DNA from: Actinokineospora baliensis
GTDB lineage: Bacteria > Actinomycetota > Actinomycetes > Mycobacteriales > Pseudonocardiaceae
Direction: 5' to 3'
Assembly (NCBI RefSeq): GCF_016907695.1
Contig: NZ_JAFBCK010000001.1
Location: 1,674,001 to 1,738,000 of the forward strand
DNA: 64,000 bases
Part shown: in pieces, positions 12,175 through 22,486 of the stretch
Layout of the letters: every line of letters starts with the position of its first letter
Position numbering within the stretch: position 1 is the first letter of the stretch
Notes under the pieces: model-generated
What the model was told of the DNA's origin: nothing
The model's database searches: none
Seen by the model: the letters and a program-made list of their open reading frames with translations, nothing else
Position numbers and translations under genes: made by a program

Positions 12175-12197
12175 CGGCATGAGGAGGTTGCACGCAA

Positions 12198-13462
<1,265 letters not shown>

Positions 13463-13463
<1 letters not shown>

Positions 13464-14527
13464 TGGCCGGACCTGTTCTCGCCCTGGTCGGCGCCACCGG
13501 CGCCGTGGGCACCGTGATGATCGACATCCTCAACGGCAGGGACTCCTGGCCGTGGGGCGAGGTGCGGCTGATCGCCTCGCCGCGCTCGGCGGGCAAGAAG
13601 ATCACCGTGCGCGGCGAGGAGCTGACCGTGCTCGCGCTGGCGCCCGAGGTGTTCGACGGCGTCGACGTGGCCATGTTCGACGTGCCCGACGAGGTGTCCG
13701 CGCAGTGGGCGCCGATCGCCGCCGAGCGCGGCGCGGTCGCGGTCGACAACTCCGGCGCGTTCCGGATGGACGACGACGTGCCGCTGGTGGTGCCGGAGGT
13801 CAACAACGACAAGGTGGCCGCGCGGCCGAGGGGGATCATCGCCAACCCCAACTGCACGACCCTGTCGATGATGGCCTCGCTCGGCGCGCTGCACCGCGAG
13901 TTCGAGCTCAAGGAACTGGTCGTCGCCTCGTACCAGGCCGCGTCCGGCGCGGGCCAGGACGGCATCGACCGGCTCTACGCCGAGTACGCCGCCGTCGCGG
14001 GCAAGGAGGTCGGCAACCGCGTCGGCGACGTCCGCGAGGCGCTCGCCGCGGCGGGACTGTCGCAGGAGGACTCGCCGTTCCCGGCGCCGCTGGCGCTCAA
14101 CGTCGTGCCGTGGGCGGGCTCGCTCAAGGCCGACGGGTGGGCCAGCGAGGAGCTCAAGGTCCGCAACGAGGCCCGCAAGATCCTCGGCATCCCGGACCTG
14201 AAGGTGTCGGCGACCTGCGTGCGGGTCCCGGTGGTCACGACCCACTCGCTGGCCGTGCACGCCACCTTCGCCCGGCCGGTCACCGTGGCCCAGGCCCACG
14301 AGATCTTCGCCGCGCAGCCGTCCATCGTGCTGGTCGACGACCCGGCGGCCGGGCAGTTCCCGACGCCCGCCGACGTCGTGGGCGGTGACCCGACCTACGT
14401 CGGCCGGGTCCGCCAGGCGCTGGACTTCCCGAACGCGCTGGACTTCTTCGTGTGCGGGGACAACCTGCGCAAGGGTGCTGCGCTGAACACCTACGAGATC
14501 GCCGAGACCATCGCGGCCGGACTCTAA
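13463..14527 (+). CDS. asd: Aspartate-semialdehyde dehydrogenase
   Basis: 354 residues. Reduces aspartyl phosphate with NADPH to the semialdehyde, following LysC. N-terminal nucleotide loop GATGAVG, catalytic cysteine in NPNCTT (residue about 131), and [14 protein letters not shown]. The A of its ATG is shared with the lysC TGA, so it is translationally coupled. A strong terminator follows, making lysC-asd a two-gene operon as in mycobacteria and corynebacteria. Confidence 0.95.
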
Positions 14528-14536
14528 TCCGAAGAT

Positions 14537-14568
14537 TCAGGGGCGGTCCCTCGTGGGACCGCCCCTGA
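14537..14568. terminator. Terminator after asd
   Basis: Stem TCAGGGGCGGTCCC / GGGACCGCCCCTGA with a TCGT loop, between asd and the convergent MFS gene; likely used from both sides. Confidence 0.85.
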
Positions 14569-14575
14569 GCCGTCT

Positions 14576-15751
14576 CTAGGCCGGGACCGGTTCCTTGACC
14601 GACCGCCCGGCGCCGAGCAGCCAGGCCACACCCGCGATCGCCACGCCACCCATGCCCGCCACCGCGAAGCCCCACGCGGGGGAGGTGTGGTCGACGACGA
14701 ACCCGATGCTCGGCGCGCCGATCGAAGCCCCCAGGGTGAACGCCGAGCTCTGCAGCCCGGTCGCCGCGCCGCGCATCGACACCGGCGCCAGCTTCGCGAC
14801 CTCCTCACCCGTGGTCGCCACCGTCGGCGCGCAGAGGGCGCTGCTGGGCACCAGGGCGATCGCGAGCAGCCACCACTCGCCGACGAAGAACGCGGCCGGG
14901 ATGGTGAGCAGCCCGAGCAGCCCCATCAGCACGACCTGCGGCAGCGACCGCCGCACCGCGCCGTGCACCAGTCCGCCCGCCGCCGAGGCGGTGCAGATGA
15001 CGATGACCAGCAGGCCGGTCCAGTCCAGCTCCCCGTTCGCCCGCAGCGCCGCGACCATGGTCACGTCCACGCCCGCCAGGATGAACACCGCGCCGCCGCC
15101 GACGGCCAGCACACCGATGAACTTGGGCGTCAGCCACTCGCGGCGCGGTAGCCGGGCCTTGTCCTGCTTCTCGTGGTCGGCGCGCACCCTCGGGTTGAAC
15201 ACGGCGATGAGCACGCCGACGACCACGACCGCGCAGCCGAGGCCGGTGGTGGCCGCCTGCGGGGAGAGCTGGGTGGCCAGCAGCACCGCGAGCGCGGGGC
15301 CGACCATGTAGCTCAGCTCCACCGAGATCGAGTCCATCGAGAACGCCGTGCGGCGCAGCTCCTCCGGCACCATCGCGGCGATGGCCTGCCTGGCGATCGA
15401 CATGGTCGGCAGTGCGAGCAGGCCGAAGAAGAACGCTGTCCCCAGCAGCACCGGGTAGGACATGAACCGGGCGGTCAGCCAGAACGCGCCCTCGCACGCG
15501 GTGGCCAGCAGGATCATCGGCCGCAGCCCGATCCGGTCCACGACGTGGCCCATCAGCGGCGCGCCCACCGCGACCCCGATCGTGCCGACGCCGCCGACCA
15601 GGCCCGCCGCGCCGTAGCTGCCGCTGAGCCCGACCGCGACGAGCAGGGTGAGCACCATCGAGGTGGCGGCGAGCGGGATCCGGGCGAAGAACATCAACAC
15701 CATCAGCGCGCGAACGCCGGGCAGGCCGAGCATCCGGCGGAACTGCTGCAT
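14576..15751 (-). CDS. MFS transporter
   Basis: 391 residues with twelve predicted helices and the MFS loop-2 motif GHVVDRIGLRP (residues about 69-79). Probably a proton-driven efflux pump with unknown substrate. Upstream on the minus strand TTGACC lies 17 nt from TGGCAT, which is 6 nt before the ATG, a candidate promoter with a good -35 and a poor -10. No regulator is adjacent. Confidence 0.85.
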   Translation of the reverse strand: MQQFRRMLGLPGVRALMVLMFFARIPLAATSMVLTLLVAVGLSGSYGAAGLVGGVGTIGVAVGAPLMGHVVDRIGLRPMILLATACEGAFWLTARFMSYPVLLGTAFFFGLLALPTMSIARQAIAAMVPEELRRTAFSMDSISVELSYMVGPALAVLLATQLSPQAATTGLGCAVVVVGVLIAVFNPRVRADHEKQDKARLPRREWLTPKFIGVLAVGGGAVFILAGVDVTMVAALRANGELDWTGLLVIVICTASAAGGLVHGAVRRSLPQVVLMGLLGLLTIPAAFFVGEWWLLAIALVPSSALCAPTVATTGEEVAKLAPVSMRGAATGLQSSAFTLGASIGAPSIGFVVDHTSPAWGFAVAGMGGVAIAGVAWLLGAGRSVKEPVPA

Positions 15752-15864
15752 GCCCCGATGCCACCGCAGTCCACCCGGCGGGTCAACCGATTAACCACTA
15801 CCGTGGCTTTTCTGGACTGACTCCAGATTCGGCGGTGCCACCACCACAGCACGCGGAGGCGACC

Positions 15865-17313
15865 ATGAGCTCGACCCGGCCCACCACCAACAACGCGGGT
15901 ATCCCCGTCGGCAGCGACAACGACTCGCTGACCCTCGGCGCCAACGGTCCGATCCTGCTGCAGGACAACTACTTGATCGAGAAGAACGCGCAGTTCAACC
16001 GCGAGCGCGTCCCCGAACGGGTGGTGCACGCCAAGGGCGGCGGCGCTTTCGGCTTCCTCGAGGTGACCGAGGACGTCAGCCAGTTCACCAAGGCCGCGGT
16101 GTTCCAGCCGGGCACCCGCACCGAGAGCGTGATCCGCTTCTCCTCGGTCGCGGGCGAGCACGGCTCACCGGACACATGGCGCGACCCGCGCGGGTTCGCC
16201 GTGAAGCTCTACACCAGCGAGGGCAACTACGACCTGGTCGGCAACAACACCCCGGTGTTCTTCATCCGCGACCCGATCAAGTTCCCCGACTTCATCCGCT
16301 CCCAGAAGCGCCGCGCCGACAACAACCTGCGCGACCACGACATGCAATGGGACTTCTGGACGCTGCGCCCCGAGTCCGCGCACCAGGTGACCTGGCTGAT
16401 GGGCGACCGCGGCATCCCGTCGAACTGGCGGGAGATGAACGGCTACGGCTCGCACACCTACCTGTGGGAGAACGCGGGCGGTCAGCGGTTCTGGGTCAAG
16501 TACCACTTCAAGACCGACCAGGGCATCGGCTACCTCGCCCAAGCCGACGCCGACCGGATCGCGGGGGAGGACGCCGACCACTACATCCGCGACCTCTTCG
16601 GCGCGATCAAGGCGGGCAACCACCCGAGCTGGACCCTCTACGTCCAGGTCATGCCCTACACCGACGCCGCGGACTACCGGTTCAACCCGTTCGACCTGAC
16701 CAAGGTGTGGTCGCACGGCGACTACCCGCTGATCAAGGTCGGCCGGTACGTGCTCGACCGCAACCCGGAGAACTACTTCGCCCAGGTCGAGCAGGCCGCC
16801 TTCGAGCCGTCGAACCTCGTGCCGGGCATCGGGCCGTCGCCGGACAAGATGCTGCAAGGTCGGCTCTTCGCGTACCCGGACGCGCACCGCTACCGCATCG
16901 GCACGAACTACAGCCAGCTCCCGGTCAACGCCGCCAAGGCGCCGGTGAACAGCTACGCCAAGGACGGCGCCATGCGCTACGCCAACCCGAGCGACCCCGT
17001 GTACGCGCCGAACTCTTACGGCGGCCCCCACGCGGACGCCTCTTACGCGGGGGAGACCGTGGCGAACTACGGCATCGAGGACGAGGTCATCCGCTCGGCC
17101 TACCGGCTGCACAGCGAAGACGACGACTGGGGGCAGCCGGGCACCCTCGTCCGCTCTGTCATGGACGACGCGCAGCGCGATCGGCTCGCCGCGAACATCA
17201 TCGGGCACGCGTCCGAGGACGTGAGCGCCCCTGTGCTGCGGCGCGTGGTCGAGTACTGGCGAAACGTCGACAAGACCATCGGCGACAAGGTGGCTGACGG
17301 GTTGGCGGAGTAA
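15865..17313 (+). CDS. katA: Monofunctional haem catalase
   Basis: 482 residues. Converts hydrogen peroxide to water and oxygen. Distal histidine in ERVVHAKGGGAFG, asparagine in VGNNTPVFFIRDP, and proximal haem tyrosine in RLFAYPDAHRYRIG. The length fits small-subunit (clade 3) catalases. The ATG at 15865 has GGAGG 5 nt upstream; an in-frame ATG at 15835 lacks a ribosome binding site. No adjacent peroxide regulator is visible. Confidence 0.95.
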   Translation: MSSTRPTTNNAGIPVGSDNDSLTLGANGPILLQDNYLIEKNAQFNRERVPERVVHAKGGGAFGFLEVTEDVSQFTKAAVFQPGTRTESVIRFSSVAGEHGSPDTWRDPRGFAVKLYTSEGNYDLVGNNTPVFFIRDPIKFPDFIRSQKRRADNNLRDHDMQWDFWTLRPESAHQVTWLMGDRGIPSNWREMNGYGSHTYLWENAGGQRFWVKYHFKTDQGIGYLAQADADRIAGEDADHYIRDLFGAIKAGNHPSWTLYVQVMPYTDAADYRFNPFDLTKVWSHGDYPLIKVGRYVLDRNPENYFAQVEQAAFEPSNLVPGIGPSPDKMLQGRLFAYPDAHRYRIGTNYSQLPVNAAKAPVNSYAKDGAMRYANPSDPVYAPNSYGGPHADASYAGETVANYGIEDEVIRSAYRLHSEDDDWGQPGTLVRSVMDDAQRDRLAANIIGHASEDVSAPVLRRVVEYWRNVDKTIGDKVADGLAE

Positions 17314-17325
17314 GCACCTCGTGGA

Positions 17326-17367
17326 ACCGCGACCCCGCCCCGTCACCCGACCGGTCGGGGTCGCGGT
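17326..17367 (+). terminator. Terminator after katA
   Basis: Arms ACCGCGACCCC and GGGGTCGCGGT separated by 20 nt that include the palindrome GACCGGTC; starts 12 nt after the katA stop. Confidence 0.7.
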
Positions 17368-17613
17368 CAATCGCCCCCGAATGTGCGACGGCCGCTCCGC
17401 TGTCGGGGCACGCGGTGGGCGGTCCCGAGAGAAGTAATGATCATTTTCACGTTCGGTGACGATCGCTCACCCTTCGGTCACTGCCGTCGAATGCAAACCG
17501 CTAACGCTCCGATTGATCGGCGATTGCCCGTTCGGGCAGAAATGGTTTTCTCCGCCATTCCCCGGTACTGAGTTGGTTGTCCACACCATGGACAACCGAC
17601 AAGGAGAAACTCG
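17368..17613 (+). promoter_or_regulatory. AT-richer leader/promoter region of the secreted Gly-Leu protein
   Basis: This stretch is visibly lower in GC than its surroundings. It contains a hairpin GGTTGTCCA / TGGACAACC (17575-17583 and 17589-17597) just before the ribosome binding site AAGGAG, and a smaller TGCCCG/CGGGCA palindrome (17525-17538). No gene is apparent. The hairpins may be operator or 5'-UTR elements. Confidence 0.4.
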
Positions 17614-18291
17614 ATGAACAAGATCGCTCGTTTCGTCGCCGTGGTTGCCACGGGAAGTGTTCTCGCCCTCGGTAGTGCCGGAATGGCACAGGCTGACACA
17701 GCCACCATCTCCTCGGCGTCCGTCGAGCGGATCATGACGGCTGACAACGCGCTGCAGACGGCCGTCGCCAACGAGGACCTCGCAGGTGTCCAGACAGCCT
17801 TCGCCGACCTGCGCTCTTCCCTGGCCCAATCCGGGGACGAGACAGCGCTCAAGTTGGATGCGGCCTTGGGCGAGTTGCAGCGCATCCTTCCCGGCCTGCC
17901 GGTCCCCGGCTTGCCGATTCCCGACCTCGGCGGCCTCACCGGCGGTCTGCCGGTGGGCAACCTGCCCGGCCTCAGCGGCCTGCAGGGCCTGATCAACACC
18001 GTCACCAACCTGCTGACCTCCCTGCTGGGCGGCCTGCCGACCGGTGGTCTGCCGGTTGGTCTGCCCTCCACCGGTGGCCTGACCGGCGGTCTGCCGGGCC
18101 TCGGCGCGCTGACCGGTCTGCTCGGCGGTCTCCCGCTCGTGGGTGGCCTGACCGGCGGTCTGACCGGCGGCCTGCCGGGCACCTCCGCGGCGACCGGCCT
18201 GCTCGGTGGCCTCACCAGCTCGATCCCGGGCGCCAGCCTGCTGACCGGCCTGCTCGGTGGCCTGCCGCTCGTGGGTGGCCTGCTCGGGTAA
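17614..18291 (+). CDS. Secreted Gly/Leu/Pro repeat protein, unknown function
   Basis: 225 residues. A Sec signal peptide with likely cleavage at AQA-DT (about residue 29) is followed by a 65-residue helical part (SSASVERIMTADNALQTAVA). From about residue 88 to the end the protein consists of imperfect repeats built from GLTGGLPVG, GLLGGLPLVGG and TGLLGGL; the last unit (LLTGLLGGLPLVGGLLG) closely repeats an earlier one (about residues 167-182). Clear ribosome binding site AAGGAG 8 nt upstream. No cysteines in the mature part and no cell-wall anchor motif. I do not recognise the family. Confidence 0.75.
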   Translation: MNKIARFVAVVATGSVLALGSAGMAQADTATISSASVERIMTADNALQTAVANEDLAGVQTAFADLRSSLAQSGDETALKLDAALGELQRILPGLPVPGLPIPDLGGLTGGLPVGNLPGLSGLQGLINTVTNLLTSLLGGLPTGGLPVGLPSTGGLTGGLPGLGALTGLLGGLPLVGGLTGGLTGGLPGTSAATGLLGGLTSSIPGASLLTGLLGGLPLVGGLLG

Positions 18292-18346
18292 CCGAGCGCC
18301 AGTGGTAACCGCAGTACCTGGTGTGTGCCGATAGTGGCGCACGAGA

Positions 18347-18390
18347 GCCGGTAATCCGATCCGCCTCCGGGTCGGATTACCGGCCTCTTT
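18347..18390 (+). terminator. Intrinsic terminator after the Gly-Leu protein
   Basis: Perfect 13-bp stem GCCGGTAATCCGA / TCGGATTACCGGC followed by CTCTTTATTT, a classical U-rich tail that is rare in this window. Confidence 0.88.
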
Positions 18391-18456
18391 ATTTCACGCC
18401 GCAAGAAATGCCCCGCCCGCTGGCAACGGCGGTGAATTCGTGCATTCAGGGGTGCA

Positions 18457-19131
18457 TCAAGAGGCGGTGGAATGCCAGTGCGCGGTGTACGCGGCGGCCT
18501 CCGCGGCCAACCACGCGTCGAGGTTGTCCAGATTCGTGCCGCGCGAAAGCCGGTACTCCCTCGCCCGGCGCACGTCGACCACCAGCGGCTCGGCGCCCGG
18601 CAGCAGGTCGGCCGCGCACACCGCCAGCAGCCGCAGCGCGGCGTTCGCGCCGTCGCGCGTCAGCGGCGCCTCCTTCAGGTGGAACAGCACGACCTGAAGC
18701 CCCCCGGAGCGGCCGCGCACGGCCAGGTGCGGCGCGACCGTCAACTCCAGCCCGTCCACCCGCAGGATCGTCGCCCCGCAGTCGACCGCGGTCAGCTTCG
18801 CCTTGCGCCACCACGCGAGGAACCCCGCCGCGACCTCCTCGTACGCCCTCGGCTGCCCGCTCACCCCGGCCGTTTCAGCCTCGGCCACCACATCGGCGAG
18901 CACCGCCGCCGGGTCCTCGGCCCGCGCCGCCACGTCGATGGCGGCGAGGATCGCCTGGTAGAAGATCCGCCCGTAGTGGTCGGGCACGCCCTCCCGCTCG
19001 TGCGCCGACACCACGATCTCGGTGCGCCTGGCCCGCCCGCCAGCCGCGTACTCGGCGAACGCCGTCGCGCTCGTCACCACCGCGCCTGCCCGCCGCGCCA
19101 CGTCTGCCCCTGCTCCCGCCGTCGTGCCCAT
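18457..19131 (-). CDS. Conserved hypothetical protein
   Basis: 224 residues, soluble, no signal peptide. Notable segments are FAEYAAGGRARRTEIVV near the N-terminus and LTVAPHLAVR plus LQVVLFHLKEAPLTRDGAN in the second half; the E-x-K and beta-strand order is faintly like a PD-(D/E)XK nuclease core, but I cannot support that firmly. The ATG at 19131 was chosen because GAGGGAGGGG lies just upstream; the longer frame to 19185 has no ribosome binding site. Confidence 0.6.
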   Translation of the reverse strand: MGTTAGAGADVARRAGAVVTSATAFAEYAAGGRARRTEIVVSAHEREGVPDHYGRIFYQAILAAIDVAARAEDPAAVLADVVAEAETAGVSGQPRAYEEVAAGFLAWWRKAKLTAVDCGATILRVDGLELTVAPHLAVRGRSGGLQVVLFHLKEAPLTRDGANAALRLLAVCAADLLPGAEPLVVDVRRAREYRLSRGTNLDNLDAWLAAEAAAYTAHWHSTAS

Positions 19132-19222
19132 AGGCCCCTCCCTCGGGTCGGTGTCGATCTCCAGTCTACCGCCGGGGTATGACACAAACGTTCGAATCGG
19201 GGGGTCTGACCAGCGTGGATCC

Positions 19223-19870
19223 TCAGATCTCGCGGAAGGTCGCCGCCACCTTCTCCAGCGCTGGCCCCGCGCTGGCCCGGCGCGACTCCAGCGTCCAGGT
19301 GATCACCTGGTGGAACCGGCGCCCGCCGTTGACCAGGGTGAACCAGAACACGCACGGCTCGCCCTCGAACACCCCGGTCACCTCGTAGCGCACCGCCTCG
19401 AACGCGCCGATCCGCACCGGCGTCGCGGCGCCGACCTTGGGGGTCTCGAAGGGCATCTCCGCCATCGTCAGGATCGCGGTGTCCTCGTAGTCGGCGAAGT
19501 CGCTGAAGTCGGCCTTCTCGTCGGTGAGCACCATGAGGTAGCGCTCCTGGAAGATCTGCCCGTAGGTGAGCACGGCCTGCTCGGCGCGGTACTCCTCTGG
19601 CAGTTCCCGCCAGTCGACGGGCAGGTCCAGCGCGCTGTACCCGTCCACGGTCTTGACCTCGACGACCCGGGTCTCCTCGGCGCGCTGCGCGGGTGGCTCG
19701 CCGGACGAGGTGTCGATCGCCAGCCACGCCGTGGTGCCCGCCAGCACGACCAGGACAACGCCGAGGGCCACCCAGATCCAGGTCGCGCGCCGCTTGGGCG
19801 GCGTCGGCGGGACCGGCGGGAAGATGGAGGGCAGCGGAGGTTGCTGCGCGGCCCAGGGCTGCTCGGACAT
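19223..19870 (-). CDS. Membrane-anchored protein with proline-rich N-terminus, unknown function
   Basis: 215 residues. A short Pro-rich cytoplasmic head (PLPSIFPPVPPTPPKRR) is followed by one helix (WIWVALGVVLVVLAGTTAWL, about 30-49), and the rest is probably extracytoplasmic, with no cysteine lipobox. The outer domain (EVKTVDGYSALDLPVDWREL onward) resembles the small stress/lipoprotein-like domains common in actinobacteria. The start was placed at the ATG before SEQPWAAQQP; the open frame upstream runs antisense to the next gene. Diverges from the S9 peptidase gene. Confidence 0.65.
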   Translation of the reverse strand: MSEQPWAAQQPPLPSIFPPVPPTPPKRRATWIWVALGVVLVVLAGTTAWLAIDTSSGEPPAQRAEETRVVEVKTVDGYSALDLPVDWRELPEEYRAEQAVLTYGQIFQERYLMVLTDEKADFSDFADYEDTAILTMAEMPFETPKVGAATPVRIGAFEAVRYEVTGVFEGEPCVFWFTLVNGGRRFHQVITWTLESRRASAGPALEKVAATFREI

Positions 19871-19938
19871 CGTGACACCGCCCCCAGGCGAGGTGTGTTC
19901 CCGCTCGATCAGCGGGCGACGACAGTCTAGCGGCCTGG

Positions 19939-19944
19939 CAGGAT
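19939..19944 (+). promoter_or_regulatory. -10 box for leaderless S9 peptidase mRNA
   Basis: CAGGAT lies exactly 7 nt before the GTG start, with no ribosome binding site between. Confidence 0.5.
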
Positions 19945-19951
19945 CGGTCGG

Positions 19952-21793
19952 GTGAGCACTCATCCAGTCGCCGAGGTACCGGACCGCCTGTTCGCCGACG
20001 ACCAGGCCGAGGCCCGCTGGCGGGCGCGCTTCCACGCCGCCAGGGTCAGCCTGCCGGACTGGGCGCTGCAGGCCCCGGACCGGACCGTGTACGTCTCCAA
20101 CGCCAGCGGGGTGTGGGAGGTCTACGCGTGGGACCGGGCCACCGACACGCACCGCCAGGTCACCGACCGGCCCAACGGCACCCTGCACGGCACGGTCTCG
20201 CCGGACGGCGAGCAGATCTGGTGGTTCGCCGACACCGACGGCGACGAGTTCGGCACCTGGGTGGCCGAGCCGTTCGCGGGCCGCCCCGCGGGCGCGGAGG
20301 CCCAGCCGGGCGTGGCGGGCGCGAAGGCCGGGTACCCGGCGGGCCTGGAGATCGGCGACGAGGTGAGCGTCGTAGGCGTTGCCGACGACGACGGCACGAC
20401 CATCTACCTGTCGCGTAGTGGGGCCGACGCGGAGGTGATCTACCAGAACGAGCACGACGGTGGCGTCGCCGCACTCTCCTACGACGAGACCCTCCTAGCG
20501 ATCGCGCACTCCGAACACGGCGACAACCGCCACCCGGCGCTGCGTGTCGTGTCTGTCGCGGACGGCACTACGGTCGCGGAGAAGTGGGACGGCAAGGGTC
20601 TGGGTCTTAGCGGCATCGCGTTCAGCCCGGTGATCGGCGACTCGCGCCTCTTGGTGCTGCACGAGCGCCGCGGACGCGAAGAGCTGCTGATCTGGGACGT
20701 CGCTGCGGACTCCGAGCAAGAGATCGTGCTCGACCTGCCGGGCGAGGTCGCCGCCGACTGGTACACGGATGGCACCGCGCTGTTGGTCGCGCACACGCAC
20801 CAGGCGCGGAACACGCTGCACCGGTACGACATCGCTACCGGCACTTTGTCTACATTGGATACTCCACCCGGGACGATCGGATCGGCGCACACCCGGCCGG
20901 ACGGCACCGTCGAGTACTCCTGGTCCAACGCCGCTGAGCCGTCCGCGGTCCGCGCGCTGTTCAGTGACGGCACCGATCGCGTCCTCCTTACGCCGCCCGG
21001 CGACCGCGCGCCCACCAGCGCTCCTCTTACGGATGCCTTCGTAGAGACCGAGAACGGCACTGTGCACGCGCTGGTTGCCCGCCCGGTGGACGCGCCAGAG
21101 GGACCTCTGCCGACCGTGTTCACGCTGCACGGGGGTCCGCACGCTGCGGACGAGGACCGGTTCTCCGCCTACCGTGCCATGTGGGTCGATGCGGGGTTCG
21201 CCGTAGTTCACGTGAACTACCGGGGCTCCACCGGCTACGGCTCCGCTTGGCGTGACGCGATCGAGGGCAAGCCCGGGCTCACGGAGCTCGCTGACGTCGC
21301 TGCCGTGCACGAGTGGGCAGTGTCATCTGGCCTCGCGGACCCAGCCCGCTGCGTAGTGAACGGCGCGTCGTGGGGCGGTTACCTGGCGCTGTTGGCGCTA
21401 GGTACGCAGCCCGACCTATGGGCCGCTGGCGTCGCCGGCGTTCCTGTCGCGGACTACCTCGCCGCGTACGAGGACGAGATGGAGCCACTACGCGCGTTCG
21501 ACAGAGCCCTCTTCGGAGGTTCCCCTGCCGAACTGAAGTCCCTCTATGAAGAGTGCTCCCCGATCACCTACGTCGACAACGTGCGCGTACCGGTGCTCGT
21601 GCTCGCGGGCGAGAACGACCCGAGGTGCCCGATCCGCCAGATCGACAACTACCTCGACCGGCTCGCCGCGCGCGAACAGCCCTACGAGGTCTACCGGTAC
21701 GACGCGGGCCACGGGTCCCTGGTGGTAGCCGAGACGATCAAGCAGTCGCTGATCGAGGTGCACTTCGCGCTGCGGGCCCTCAAGCTCCGCTGA
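19952..21793 (+). CDS. S9 family prolyl oligopeptidase/acylaminoacyl peptidase
   Basis: 613 residues, cytoplasmic. The N-terminal two-thirds is a WD40/beta-propeller-like region (SNASGVWEVYAWDRATDTHR, GTVSPDGEQIWWF). The C-terminal alpha/beta hydrolase domain has TLHGGPHAADEDRF, nucleophile GASWGGYLAL, catalytic Asp in AGENDPRCP and His in DAGHGS. Probably cleaves short peptides. Its middle part has noticeably more CTT, GTA and TCT codons than its ends. Convergent with an FMN reductase gene across a strong terminator. Confidence 0.88.
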   Translation: MSTHPVAEVPDRLFADDQAEARWRARFHAARVSLPDWALQAPDRTVYVSNASGVWEVYAWDRATDTHRQVTDRPNGTLHGTVSPDGEQIWWFADTDGDEFGTWVAEPFAGRPAGAEAQPGVAGAKAGYPAGLEIGDEVSVVGVADDDGTTIYLSRSGADAEVIYQNEHDGGVAALSYDETLLAIAHSEHGDNRHPALRVVSVADGTTVAEKWDGKGLGLSGIAFSPVIGDSRLLVLHERRGREELLIWDVAADSEQEIVLDLPGEVAADWYTDGTALLVAHTHQARNTLHRYDIATGTLSTLDTPPGTIGSAHTRPDGTVEYSWSNAAEPSAVRALFSDGTDRVLLTPPGDRAPTSAPLTDAFVETENGTVHALVARPVDAPEGPLPTVFTLHGGPHAADEDRFSAYRAMWVDAGFAVVHVNYRGSTGYGSAWRDAIEGKPGLTELADVAAVHEWAVSSGLADPARCVVNGASWGGYLALLALGTQPDLWAAGVAGVPVADYLAAYEDEMEPLRAFDRALFGGSPAELKSLYEECSPITYVDNVRVPVLVLAGENDPRCPIRQIDNYLDRLAAREQPYEVYRYDAGHGSLVVAETIKQSLIEVHFALRALKLR

Positions 21794-21801
21794 GCCGGGA
21801 C

Positions 21802-21829
21802 GCGGCCGACCCCTCGCCGGGTCGGCCGC
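21802..21829. terminator. Bidirectional terminator
   Basis: Stem GCGGCCGACCC / GGGTCGGCCGC with a 6-nt loop between convergent genes. Confidence 0.8.
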
Positions 21830-22387
21830 TCAGGCCCTGGCCAACGCGAACTCGGCCACCTGCAGCCCGATGGTCCGCAAGGTCGACGGCACGCCGGGGT
21901 CGGAGCAGCCGCCCGCCTCGTCGAACTTGGTGTGGATCGAGTTGATGGCCGCGCCGAGCGGGGTCGGCCAGCCGCGAAGGGCGTGGGTCACCGCACGCAG
22001 CGCGGTCAGCGTGTTCACCGCCGCCTGCCACCCCGCCGCGGTCGCCACGCAGCCCACAGCGCGGCCGTCGAGGTACACCCGCTCGTCCTCGCGCAGGTCC
22101 TCCACGTAGTCCAGGGCGTTCTTGACCAGGCCGGACACGGTCCCGTGGTAGCCGGGGGAGACCAGGATGACCCCGTCGGCCTCCCGCAGCTCGTCCACCA
22201 GCCTGCGCGCGGCGTCGGTGCGCTCGGGCACCGCCGGGTCGTAGAAGGGGAGGACCAGGTCAGCGCCCGACAGGGCGGTCGTCTTGGCGCCCGCCTCCGC
22301 GGCGCCGGCGAGCACGAGGCGCAGCGCGCGCTCGGACTGCGAGTCCGGGCGCAGCGACCCGCCGATTCCCACCACTGAGACCGTCAC
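21830..22387 (-). CDS. NADPH-dependent FMN reductase
   Basis: 185 residues, flavodoxin-like fold. FMN phosphate loop GGSLRPDSQSERAL at the N-terminus and the family motif SPGYHGTVSGLVKNALDY (about 77-94). The SsuE/chromate-reductase-like group reduces free or bound flavin; the partner here is unknown. The stop codon is immediately beside the right arm of the terminator. Confidence 0.88.
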   Translation of the reverse strand: MTVSVVGIGGSLRPDSQSERALRLVLAGAAEAGAKTTALSGADLVLPFYDPAVPERTDAARRLVDELREADGVILVSPGYHGTVSGLVKNALDYVEDLREDERVYLDGRAVGCVATAAGWQAAVNTLTALRAVTHALRGWPTPLGAAINSIHTKFDEAGGCSDPGVPSTLRTIGLQVAEFALARA

Positions 22388-22450
22388 TCGACCATCCTTC
22401 CACCGCTGGGGGTGGCCCGACGACCTCCAAGCGGCGGTGTTCCGATGGCG

Positions 22451-22479
22451 TTGCCCACTTGCCTACTGGGCAGTAACGT
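22451..22479 (+). promoter_or_regulatory. Promoter of the HSL-type hydrolase
   Basis: TTGCCC (22451-22456), 17-nt spacer, TAACGT (22474-22479), then 7 nt to a GTG; the same spacing and the same -35 as the promoter at 23540. Confidence 0.6.
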
Positions 22480-22486
22480 CTCCTCG

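Noticed and set aside
12122..12197. Lysine riboswitch before lysC
   Set aside because: The leader is too short and shows only a simple hairpin; none of the L-box landmarks is visible.
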